Assembly: GCF_011516925.1 (NCBI RefSeq)
Contig: NZ_WOTG01000003.1
Coordinates: forward strand, 124,001-188,000
Source of the DNA: Acetobacter fabarum
GTDB lineage: Bacteria; Pseudomonadota; Alphaproteobacteria; Acetobacterales; Acetobacteraceae
DNA length: 64,000 bases
Reading direction: 5' to 3'
Positions 7,495-15,599 of the stretch are shown here, piece by piece. The position numbers and the translations under genes are program-made. The first letter of the stretch is position 1. The number at the start of each line of letters is the position of its first letter. Under the pieces are notes generated by a model. That model ran no database searches, was not told where the DNA came from, and saw only the letters and a program-made list of their open reading frames with translations.

Positions 7495-8564
7495 AGGTCC
7501 ACCCCACGCACATCATCCAGTGATTCTATGCCTTGTGCGCGCATGATCTGAAGCATCTCCCGCTTAAGGCGGGCAATAAGGGCTGGCCCTTCATAGGCAA
7601 AGGCCGTGTAAACCTGCACCAGATCGGCCCCAAGGCGGATACGGTCCAGAATATCCTGCCCGCTCTCGATCCCCCCGCAGGAAACAAGAGCCAGACGGCC
7701 AGCGGCAATATTGGCAACAAGCCGCAGCATCTGGGTTGAGCGCGCAGCCAGCGGCCGGCCGGAAAGCCCACCGGATTCGCCCTTGTGCGGACTACGCAGG
7801 CTATCGGGGCGGGCCAGTGTGGTGTTGTTGATGATCAACCCCTGCACACCGCCTTGAATTGCGGCTTCCACAATAGGAGCAAGGGCATCGTCTTCCAGAT
7901 CCGGGGCCAGCTTGACCAGCAGGGGCGGGCGTTCGGGGTGGCGCGCTGCAATGGCGTCCAGAATCCCCTTGAGCCTTGCCGCATCCTGCAACCCGCGCAA
8001 ACCCGGCGTATTGGGGGAAGAGACATTGAGCACAATGTAGTTCACATACGGTTTGACCCGCGCCACAAGGGCCGGGTAGTCCCGCTCGGGGTCTGCACCG
8101 GTTTTGTTGATGCCAATATTGGCCCCCACCGGCACACCGGCCCCCCCTGCCCTGCCAGATGGCAGCGGCCGGGTCAGGCGGGCAAGGCGCACGGCAAAGC
8201 GGTCTATCCCCTGATTATTGAACCCCATGCGGTTGATAACCGCCCGGTCCTCCTCCAGCCGGAACAGGCGCGGCTTGGGGTTGCCCGGCTGCGGGCGGGG
8301 GGTCACGGTCCCTGCCTCAACAAACCCGAAACCCAAACGGGCGAGCGGGCGCAGCACGCGGGCGTTCTTGTCAAACCCGGCGGCTATGCCAATGGGGTTG
8401 GAAAAACGCATACCCAGCGCGCGCGTGGCAAGGGCCGGGTCATCCTCGGGGCGCTTGAAAGGGACGGAAATGCCCAGCGTAAGGGCATCTATGGCAAGCT
8501 CATGCGCTTTTTCGGGATCAAGTTTGCGCACAAGCGGCAGGGAGAGGGATGCTAGCACTGACAT
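7491..8564 (-). CDS. pyrD: Dihydroorotate dehydrogenase (quinone), class 2
   Basis: FMN enzyme that oxidises dihydroorotate to orotate at the membrane, passing electrons to quinone (fourth step of pyrimidine synthesis). The class 2 N-terminal helix (LVRKLDPEKAHELAIDAL) is present, followed by FSNPIGIAAGFDKNA, the catalytic-Ser segment NVSSPNTPGLRGLQ, the Lys motif LLVKLAPDL and the FMN phosphate loop SCGGIESGQD. Length 357 is typical. It heads the pyrD-HAD-Nudix operon. Confidence 0.94.
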   Translation of the reverse strand: MSVLASLSLPLVRKLDPEKAHELAIDALTLGISVPFKRPEDDPALATRALGMRFSNPIGIAAGFDKNARVLRPLARLGFGFVEAGTVTPRPQPGNPKPRLFRLEEDRAVINRMGFNNQGIDRFAVRLARLTRPLPSGRAGGAGVPVGANIGINKTGADPERDYPALVARVKPYVNYIVLNVSSPNTPGLRGLQDAARLKGILDAIAARHPERPPLLVKLAPDLEDDALAPIVEAAIQGGVQGLIINNTTLARPDSLRSPHKGESGGLSGRPLAARSTQMLRLVANIAAGRLALVSCGGIESGQDILDRIRLGADLVQVYTAFAYEGPALIARLKREMLQIMRAQGIESLDDVRGVDL

Positions 8565-8647
8565 GCCCTTTGTACTGCCCCAAGCCGCCCCCTAAGGAAA
8601 GAGAAAAAACCAGCCCCGCGACCACACGATTATTGCCCAAAGTTTTA

Positions 8648-8673
8648 CTTGCAACTAAGAGTGATTCTCATTT
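8648..8673. promoter_or_regulatory. Fur-box-like sequence
   Basis: The stretch contains GAGTGATTCTCATTT, close to the GATAATGATAATCATTATC Fur consensus and especially to its GATTCTCATT half-variants. It lies about 40-60 bases upstream of the start of the next rightward gene and also upstream of leftward pyrD. It suggests iron-dependent control of the rightward gene. This is a pattern match by eye. Confidence 0.5.
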
Positions 8674-8710
8674 AATGATCCTCCATGACCGATAGCTAGG
8701 GAGGGAGGCG

Positions 8711-9328
8711 TTGCCTCCGGATCACGCCATGCAGCATACACCTGTGTACCTTACCGACCTTGCCGCAAGTGAACGGCTGACCCTGTGGACCATCCGCCGC
8801 CTTGCTGGTGCCCCTCCCCCCTGCGGGGCTGCACCGGGTGCATCGGGCAGCCTGTTCCTGCCCTGCTTCCGGCAGGAGTTTATGGCTGTCTCCCAAGCTT
8901 TTCAGGATGCGCTAACCGACATGGCCGCGCATGAAATGCCCGCACTGGATATTTGCGCAGGCAGCACACTGGCCGTAACCGAAACCGAATATAATCTGCT
9001 CCTCGCCACCGAAGCCGCACAGAATGAGCGGGAAACGGACATGCAGGCCCTGCTGAGCCCCCTGCTCCCCTTTGCGCGCCTGCGCCAGCGCATGGTGGCG
9101 GCCCTGACCACTCTGGGCGCATGCCTTGCGGGCGCGGGCTACTGGCTCTCCCACCATGCGGCGCGCCCTTTGCAGCAGCCCGTAGCCATGCCGCGCATGA
9201 GCCGTGCCGCCTACCCTGCAACCGCAGCCCTTTCGGTCGCACGGTGGCATGATCTGGATATGAGCATCGCCCATTCGTGGCGTTATGCGCCACCACGCCG
9301 CAATTTTGCGCAACACAACCCGGGTTAA
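8711..9328 (+). CDS. Hypothetical single-pass membrane protein behind a Fur-box-like site
   Basis: A protein of about 200 residues that I do not recognise. The middle is helical and acidic (TETEYNLLLATEAAQNERETD). A hydrophobic segment at about residues 132-150 (ALTTLGACLAGAGYWLS) looks like one transmembrane helix. The N-terminal part has a possible DNA-binding-like helix (ASERLTLWTIRRLAG) that I cannot assign. The start may be TTG at 8711, which is well spaced from the GGGAGGG sequence at about 8700, or ATG at 8729. The upstream Fur-like box suggests iron regulation. Confidence 0.55.
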   Translation: MPPDHAMQHTPVYLTDLAASERLTLWTIRRLAGAPPPCGAAPGASGSLFLPCFRQEFMAVSQAFQDALTDMAAHEMPALDICAGSTLAVTETEYNLLLATEAAQNERETDMQALLSPLLPFARLRQRMVAALTTLGACLAGAGYWLSHHAARPLQQPVAMPRMSRAAYPATAALSVARWHDLDMSIAHSWRYAPPRRNFAQHNPG

Positions 9329-9433
9329 GCCTGCCGGGCACACCATAGCTTGAGCACTGCGCAGGAATGAGCCCGCAAGATACGTTCTCTTTCTGTTCCA
9401 TTTTGGTGCAGTTCATGCCATAGTGGCCGGGCC

Positions 9434-10513
9434 ATGCCTACGCCCATACGCCGCATTATCCACATCGACATGGATGCATTTTATGCGTCGGTCGAACAAC
9501 GCGACAACCCGGCCCTTAAAGGGCAACCGGTTGCCGTTGGCCATTACCAGGAACGTGGCGTTGTAGCCGCCGCCAGTTACGAAGCCCGCAAATTTGGCGT
9601 GCGCTCTGCCATGCCCTCCCTTATTGCGCGGCGCAAATGCCCCGAACTGGTTTTTGTTCCCCCAAGGTTTGAGGCCTACAGGGCTGTATCGGCCCAGATT
9701 CACGCCATTTTTTCACGCTATACATCCCTTGTTCAGCCGCTCTCGCTGGATGAGGCTTATCTGGACATCACCCAGCCCTTACTCCGCCGTGCCTCCGCCA
9801 CCGCCATTGCGGAGGAAATCCGGGCCAGCATTTTTGAACAGACCGGGCTAACCGCCTCTGCCGGGGTTTCCTACAACAAGTTTCTGGCCAAGCTGGCATC
9901 GGACTACCGCAAACCCAACGGCCTGTTTGTTATTCCACCGGGCATGGGGGAGGCTTTTGTCGCACCGCTGCCGGTTGGCACCTTCCACGGCATCGGCCCG
10001 GCCACGGCCCGACGCATGAACGGTCTGGGCATTCATACCGGGGCAGACCTGCGCGCCTGTGCACTGGATATTCTCAAACACCATTTTGGCAAGGCCGCCA
10101 CGTTTTACCATGGCATTACCCGCGGCGTGGACAACCGACCTGTTGAACCCAACAGACCAAGAAAATCCCTTGGAAAAGAAACAACCTTTTTACAGGACCT
10201 GCATGCCACCCCCGAGCTGGAACAGGCGATGGACAAACTTGTAACGCTGGTCTGGGCTGGCTGCCTTAAGCGCGAGATCAGCGGGCGCACGGTCACACTC
10301 AAACTCCGCCATTCGGATTTTACACAACTGACGCGCAGCCAGTCCTTCCCCCATCCCATCCAGAACGAAGCCGCCTTGCGAGACGCCGGGAGCCGGCTGC
10401 TGGCCCCCCTGCTCCCCCTTGCCAAACCCGTCCGGCTTTTGGGCATATCGCTTGCCGGGCTGAGTGTAGCGGGGCAGCCTGCGGCAGACCGCCAGCTTTC
10501 CCTGCTGCCATAA
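9434..10513 (+). CDS. dinB: DNA polymerase IV (Y family)
   Basis: Error-prone translesion polymerase. Catalytic acidic residues are in HIDMDAFYASVEQRDNPAL (N-terminus) and SLDEAYLDIT. The finger motif AASYEARKFGVRSAMP is present, as is the helix-hairpin-helix segment around FHGIGPATARRMNGLGI. Length 359 fits DinB. It lies alone between two intergenic regions. No LexA box was identified in the 105-base upstream gap. Confidence 0.94.
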   Translation: MPTPIRRIIHIDMDAFYASVEQRDNPALKGQPVAVGHYQERGVVAAASYEARKFGVRSAMPSLIARRKCPELVFVPPRFEAYRAVSAQIHAIFSRYTSLVQPLSLDEAYLDITQPLLRRASATAIAEEIRASIFEQTGLTASAGVSYNKFLAKLASDYRKPNGLFVIPPGMGEAFVAPLPVGTFHGIGPATARRMNGLGIHTGADLRACALDILKHHFGKAATFYHGITRGVDNRPVEPNRPRKSLGKETTFLQDLHATPELEQAMDKLVTLVWAGCLKREISGRTVTLKLRHSDFTQLTRSQSFPHPIQNEAALRDAGSRLLAPLLPLAKPVRLLGISLAGLSVAGQPAADRQLSLLP

Positions 10514-10926
10514 GGCAACACGCGCAGCATAATCCGCTGCCAGATTGACCACATCCAGTACAACACAGAAAATGTTTTGATTTCAAAATGTGTTGAAAGT
10601 CAACATTCCTTCATCACAAGGAAAACCCGCCAAAAATTGCGGATACGCAAAGACTACAGGACAAACAACAAAACCCGATACCCAGCAGATACACTAATTT
10701 TGATCCCGTAAGCATCTTTACACCCGCGATAATTCAGGGCAACCGATACAGTTCCATTACAAAACAGTGTCTCTGTAAGGTTGGCTGAATGACTGCGCCC
10801 CCCTCCCCGTTTTCCAACGTCGTACCCACTGGCGCAGTCAAACCCGCACACAAGCGCCCATGTGGGCACAAAACCGGACCAGCACCGGCAGACTTGCCGG
10901 GCAGGAACGGCACAGCAGACGCCCCC
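10514..10926. other. Intergenic region between dinB and the outer-membrane barrel gene
   Basis: About 410 bases without a convincing gene. The first part is AT-rich compared with the surroundings and holds a perfect small inverted repeat, TGTTGA-AAG-TCAACA (10591-10605), that could be an operator. The frame of the downstream gene stays open from 10789, but the extra residues are Pro-rich and not signal-like. Confidence 0.4.
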
Positions 10927-11997
10927 ATGAGCACATTGCTGATACAGCAGGCCAAGCGGCTTTTTGCCCGCACCTGCCTATATGGCTCCATGCACTGGCG
11001 TTTACCTGCCACACTTGGCGTGCCAGCCCTTGCCATGGCCGCCACGCCCACTTGGGCAGCCAATGCAAACAGCACCACCACCACCACACAGACCCAGAGT
11101 GAGCAGGAGGCAAAACCGCAGTGGTACACTGGCTCCCTTGTCTCCCCCTCCGGGGCCATGACCAAAAAAGGCATGATCGCGTGGGAACCGTACATGACCT
11201 ACAGCCAACCGGTTGGGCAGTTTAACAGCAATGGTGTGAGCCAGCCCATGCACCCAAGGCAAAAGGCCGTTAGTAATTTTACGCTGTATAAATACGCAAT
11301 TACGGATGCGATCAGTATCCAGCTGACCCCCGTTATCGAGTATCGCTGGAAAAAAGGTGACAACACCAGCAGCGGTTTAAAGTTTGGTGACCTGCCGGTG
11401 GACCTGATGTGGCGTTATGTGGATGCAGACCCCAAACGCTACATACCCGCCCTGAGCGTTTTTGCAGGTATGGCCATGCCTACGGGGGATTATAACCGGC
11501 TGGGCCGCGTGCAGGATGGTGTGGGCGCTGGCACCTACACTTTTCGGCTGGCGTTAACAGAACAATCCACCTACACCCTGCCCGGCCAGCATGAGCTACG
11601 GTTGCGGGTATGGAGCACCTTCCGGCGTGCGGTCACAACTGCACACCTGCATGACGTAACCAGCTATGGCACATCAGCAGGTTTTAAAGGCCGGGCACAG
11701 CCGGGCATGTATGGCGAGAGTGGTTTTTCGCTCGAATTCGGCATTAACCAGAAGTGGGTTCTGGCCCTTGATCTGGCGCGGGACTGGTCCAACGGCTCCC
11801 ATTTGCGGGGCACAACCGCCACAGGCAAAAAGGTTGATACCATAGCCCAGTCCTCCGGTGACTGGCAGATTGCTCCTGCCATTGAGTATAACTGGTCCCC
11901 CCGCTTTGGGGTTATTGCAGGTGTGTCCACTTACTTTGCCGGCCACAACACGGGTTTGGACGTATCACCCCAGGTTGCGTTTAACAGTGTCTTCTAA
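10927..11997 (+). CDS. Outer-membrane beta-barrel protein (phenol MetA-like transporter family)
   Basis: A 356-residue exported protein. The N-terminus is a signal peptide ending near ATPTWAANA, followed by a Thr/Gln-rich linker. The rest is a series of amphipathic beta strands rich in aromatic residues (YKYAITDAISIQLTPVIEYRW, FSLEFGINQKWVLALDLARDW) and ends in a terminal aromatic residue (NSVF), typical of outer-membrane barrels. The spacing resembles the Phenol_MetA_deg family of putative outer-membrane channels. Substrate unknown. I chose the ATG at 10927, which fits the signal peptide. A hairpin terminator follows. Confidence 0.65.
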   Translation: MSTLLIQQAKRLFARTCLYGSMHWRLPATLGVPALAMAATPTWAANANSTTTTTQTQSEQEAKPQWYTGSLVSPSGAMTKKGMIAWEPYMTYSQPVGQFNSNGVSQPMHPRQKAVSNFTLYKYAITDAISIQLTPVIEYRWKKGDNTSSGLKFGDLPVDLMWRYVDADPKRYIPALSVFAGMAMPTGDYNRLGRVQDGVGAGTYTFRLALTEQSTYTLPGQHELRLRVWSTFRRAVTTAHLHDVTSYGTSAGFKGRAQPGMYGESGFSLEFGINQKWVLALDLARDWSNGSHLRGTTATGKKVDTIAQSSGDWQIAPAIEYNWSPRFGVIAGVSTYFAGHNTGLDVSPQVAFNSVF

Positions 11998-12021
11998 CAC
12001 TTAATGCAATACAAAACAGAA

Positions 12022-12045
12022 CGGCGGAAAGAGAACTTTCCGCCG
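12022..12045. terminator. Terminator hairpin between converging genes
   Basis: GGCGGAAAG (12023-12031) and CTTTCCGCC (12036-12044) form a perfect 9-bp stem with a 4-base loop. On the minus strand the hairpin is followed by a T-rich stretch, so it best serves the leftward M16 protease gene. It may also stop transcription from the rightward barrel gene. Confidence 0.65.
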
Positions 12046-12077
12046 CCTGCATAAAACACCTGTATATTCTATGTCTT

Positions 12078-14819
12078 TTACAAAGACGGAGCAGGCCCCT
12101 TAACAATGGATGCCAGATCATCCGGGCGGATCCACTGGCGGAATGCGGCCTGCACATCTGCGCCGGTTGCATTGTAGTAGGCCAGTGCCCCGCGGTCCGC
12201 ATTATCCAGCGGCAGCCCCAGATCGGTCAGATGCAGGTACTGCGCTGCAATCCGGTCCAGACTGGCGCGGGCCAGAGGAATACTCCGCAGAAGTGACGCC
12301 TTGGCCAGAGCCAGTTCATCATCCGAAGGAGGAGCCGACTGCATGGCCTTGATATCCCGCACCGCAGCGGCCTGTGCCTTGCCGACCTTATCGGGGTCTG
12401 CGCCGTAATTGACCGTGTACAGGCCACGGGTGCGCCCCCACTCGAACGCGCTCCCCACTGTGTAAACATACCCGGTTTTAACACGCAGGTCGCGGTACAG
12501 GCGGGAGGAGAACAGACCGCCCCCCAGCACCTCATTCCCCAACTGGAGCATAAAGTGGTCGGGCTGGGCCGCAGTCAGGCCCAGTGTTTCGGCCAGAACC
12601 ACTTCGTCCTGCACACTGCTCTTATCTGGCACCTGTGCGTGGGATGCCTTGCTTAGGGGCACTGCAGGCAGGTCAATATCGGGTGCGGGGCCATCGGCTT
12701 TCCAGCCCCCGAACGCCTGTTCCAGCACAGCCTGTGCTTTTTCCGGGGTTACGTCCCCGGTCACAACAATGGTTGTTCTGTCTGGCCGCCAGACTTTTTT
12801 GTAATAGGTCTGCACGTCATCACGCGTCACGCTCATGATGGATTGCGGTGTGGCTTCGCGCAAAGTGGGGTCTTTGGGCGGCAGCACAGCCATTTTTATG
12901 GCCCGGTTGAACAGATGGTCAGGCGAGAGCAGTTCCCCTGCCTGTGCCTGTGCCGTCTGCTGGCGCACAACCTGAAAATCCTTGTCTGCAAAAGCCGGGT
13001 GCAGCTCATTATCAGCCAGCAGGGCAACACCTTTTGCAAAATCGGGTGTCAGAACCTGAAGGGAGAAGCTGCTCCCCGCACTTTCCCATGCAGGAATATC
13101 GTCCAGCGCTTTCTGGAAAGCCAGCCGGTCATACTGCGTGGTCCCGTAGGAGAACAGGGCTTCGGTAACGTCATTCACCCCATCCTGCCCTGCGGGCTGC
13201 TGGAGGGAGGGTGTCTGCCGGACCTGACCGCTGAGCTGAATGGTATGGCTGACATGGGCCGGCCAGACGATCAGCTTGATCCCGTTGGACAGGGTGCTCA
13301 CATAAGGCTGGGGTGTGGGTTCAGGCTTGTCCAGCTTGAGCAGGGCTTTTTCTGCCCAGTCCGGCAGTTTGACCGGCTTATCGGGGGAAGACGCAAAGGA
13401 CTCAGCCCCGCCAAACCCTTTGCCCGACACAGGATTACCAGAGCTTTCCGGCGTGAGTACGGCAGAAACCGCATGGGCCGGGTTAAGCAGGGTGGCAGCC
13501 AGTTTGTTCACCGCCTCTGGTGTTACGGCCTGATACGCGGCAACCAGATCCCCCGGTGCGTCCAGCCCCTGAAAAGCCAGCGCCGTGGACCAGGTGGAAG
13601 CCAGACCGCTGACCGAATTGGCAGCAAACTGCATTTGGGCAATCTCACGCCGTTTGGCGGCTTCTACCAGATCAGCCGGAACGCCATTCTTGCGAATAGC
13701 CTCCAGCACACCCCGCATATCCGCCATGGCTTTTGCCGCATCCCCCCCTTTGGGGAACGCCGCCAGAGCAAGCCCAAACCCTGCTTCCTTTTTGGGGGCG
13801 TATTCAAATCCGGCAAATAGCGCCTTGCCCTGTGGCACAAGGTCGTACAGTGCCCCACGCTGGCTGGCCAGCACATCGGACAGAATATCCGCCGTAGCGT
13901 AATCCGCAGCGGAAGAACCCGGCATGGGGAAGGCAAGTGTTGCAAACCCTATAGGGTAATCCGTTGCCAGCGTAAGCGTTTTGGCCGGTGGTGGCACGGG
14001 GGAAACCTTGTGCCGTGCTGGCAATGTTTTACGTGGAACACCGCCAAACGCATCTTCTACCTGTTGCAGGGCGGTAACCGGGTTTACATCCCCCACAATA
14101 ACCAGAATGGCGTTGTTGGGCGCGTACCATTTTTCGTAAAATGCGCGCAGGTCAGCGGCTTTTGTTTTATCAAACGACGGGCGCGTGCCCAGCGCATCAT
14201 GCTCGTACGGTGTACCTGCGAACAAAATGGCCTGCAGCTGTTCAAGGTAACGGTAGGCGGGGCTGGACAGGTCGCGCGAGACTTCCTGCTCAATAGCACC
14301 CCGCTCCTTGTTCCAGTCTGCCTCGGACAGGGTCAGCCCGTTCATGCGCAGGGCTTCAATCCTGAGCAGCACCGGCAGGTCACGTGCCTGAGCAGTGTAA
14401 AAATACTGGGTAACGTCCTCGGTCGTGTCCGCATTATAGCTGCCGCCGAGGCGTGTACCCACGGCCGCGAGCTGGTCCTTGTCCAGCCCCTTGCTGCCAC
14501 GGAACATCATATGTTCCAGCGCATGCGCCGTGCCGGGAAAACCCTTTGGCACCTCTGCCGACCCAACCAGATAGTTGATTTCCGTTGTGACCACCGGTGC
14601 CAGCTTGTTGGGCACGATCACAACCCGCAAGCCATTAGGCAGGGTTGCCCGCACGACCTGCGCACTGCTGAGCGAAGGCGGCACCAGTTCCGATGGCATG
14701 GAAGGCGCTGCCGCCTGCGCAAAGGCACCAACGGGCGAGAGCGCACTGCCACACAGGGCCAGCCCGGCAACCAGTGCGGCACCCCGCACGCGGGAGATGG
14801 TCATTTTACGGAAAATCAT
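12078..14819 (-). CDS. M16-family zinc metalloprotease, two-domain, exported
   Basis: A 913-residue periplasmic or membrane-attached peptidase. It has a signal peptide (VAGLALCGSALSPVGAFA). The first M16 domain carries the inverted zinc motif HALEHM (HxxEH type) with the downstream Glu in a conserved helix, so it is likely active. A second, inactive-looking M16 domain follows after about residue 480, as in pitrilysin-like fused forms. The family degrades peptides; the substrate here is unknown. The 2OG oxygenase gene precedes the next unit on the same strand with a 42-base gap. Confidence 0.88.
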   Translation of the reverse strand: MIFRKMTISRVRGAALVAGLALCGSALSPVGAFAQAAAPSMPSELVPPSLSSAQVVRATLPNGLRVVIVPNKLAPVVTTEINYLVGSAEVPKGFPGTAHALEHMMFRGSKGLDKDQLAAVGTRLGGSYNADTTEDVTQYFYTAQARDLPVLLRIEALRMNGLTLSEADWNKERGAIEQEVSRDLSSPAYRYLEQLQAILFAGTPYEHDALGTRPSFDKTKAADLRAFYEKWYAPNNAILVIVGDVNPVTALQQVEDAFGGVPRKTLPARHKVSPVPPPAKTLTLATDYPIGFATLAFPMPGSSAADYATADILSDVLASQRGALYDLVPQGKALFAGFEYAPKKEAGFGLALAAFPKGGDAAKAMADMRGVLEAIRKNGVPADLVEAAKRREIAQMQFAANSVSGLASTWSTALAFQGLDAPGDLVAAYQAVTPEAVNKLAATLLNPAHAVSAVLTPESSGNPVSGKGFGGAESFASSPDKPVKLPDWAEKALLKLDKPEPTPQPYVSTLSNGIKLIVWPAHVSHTIQLSGQVRQTPSLQQPAGQDGVNDVTEALFSYGTTQYDRLAFQKALDDIPAWESAGSSFSLQVLTPDFAKGVALLADNELHPAFADKDFQVVRQQTAQAQAGELLSPDHLFNRAIKMAVLPPKDPTLREATPQSIMSVTRDDVQTYYKKVWRPDRTTIVVTGDVTPEKAQAVLEQAFGGWKADGPAPDIDLPAVPLSKASHAQVPDKSSVQDEVVLAETLGLTAAQPDHFMLQLGNEVLGGGLFSSRLYRDLRVKTGYVYTVGSAFEWGRTRGLYTVNYGADPDKVGKAQAAAVRDIKAMQSAPPSDDELALAKASLLRSIPLARASLDRIAAQYLHLTDLGLPLDNADRGALAYYNATGADVQAAFRQWIRPDDLASIVKGPAPSL

Positions 14820-14861
14820 GAAAAATCCTGTGTCCTGTGGAAAACGGCAAAGAAAAAATGC

Positions 14862-15521
14862 CTAGTACCCCATGGCAGGCAAAGGCAGTTTTTTGGCGAG
14901 AGCAGACAGCTTGTGCCGCCGCAGCTCGGAGCGGGCTTTGGCATCCTCGGTCATGTAATTGAGCTGAATGGTATAGCGCGACCCCACAAACTGCTTGTGC
15001 CCATGCCATGTTGTCGGCCCGTTGGGGAAGATGAGCAGTGTGCCATCCACAGGCTGCACTTCCTTTGCGTAGTCCTCAATATCATGCGGACCACGCAGCA
15101 GGCGCAGGCAACCTTCCTGCTTTTCCCAATGCGGGCCTGTAGGGTTCAGGTAAAGCAGAATGGTTACGCGCTTGGCCAGAGAGTCCGTGTGGATGCGGCC
15201 ATCCTTTTCCCGCGTGCGGCCACGAATGGTCAGCATGGAAGGTGCTGTATCCAAGTCAAGGTTCAGCTTTTGGGCAATGATCCGGCGCAGCTCCGGGCCT
15301 TCCATCTCGCGCACCAGTGCCTGCACCAGCGGGGCAAGCTTAAGTGATTGTGGAGGGAAAGACCCGCCCGAATGAATGGCAGGCAGACTGGCGAACAGTC
15401 TGGGCAAGTCATCCTGACGAATAAAGTGCGGCACCATAATATGTGTAAATGGCTCTGCGCAGACAGGAGCCTGCGTTAATGCCGCATAATCGGGCCGGAT
15501 GGTGGATTCTGACGTGGTCAT
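14862..15521 (-). CDS. 2OG-Fe(II) oxygenase family protein
   Basis: A 219-residue prolyl-hydroxylase-like dioxygenase. The iron ligands are visible as HTD (in DGRIHTDSLAKRVTILLYLN) and the distal His in TTWHGHKQFVGSRYTIQLNY, where the Arg would bind 2-oxoglutarate. The substrate is unknown; related bacterial proteins are mostly uncharacterised. It lies 41 bases upstream of the M16 protease on the same strand and could be co-transcribed with it. uvrB ends 78 bases upstream. Confidence 0.78.
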   Translation of the reverse strand: MTTSESTIRPDYAALTQAPVCAEPFTHIMVPHFIRQDDLPRLFASLPAIHSGGSFPPQSLKLAPLVQALVREMEGPELRRIIAQKLNLDLDTAPSMLTIRGRTREKDGRIHTDSLAKRVTILLYLNPTGPHWEKQEGCLRLLRGPHDIEDYAKEVQPVDGTLLIFPNGPTTWHGHKQFVGSRYTIQLNYMTEDAKARSELRRHKLSALAKKLPLPAMGY

Positions 15522-15599
15522 ACCCTGTTGTCCGCAAAAGTGAACCTGTTAACCGCCGAAACGGTAGAAGGGTTGCGCGGCATAAACAAGAGCCAGCCG

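Noticed and set aside
14010-15347. 445-residue rightward reading frame opposite the M16 protease and 2OG oxygenase genes
   Set aside because: Antisense shadow of two supported genes; rich in Cys, Gln and His with no family pattern.
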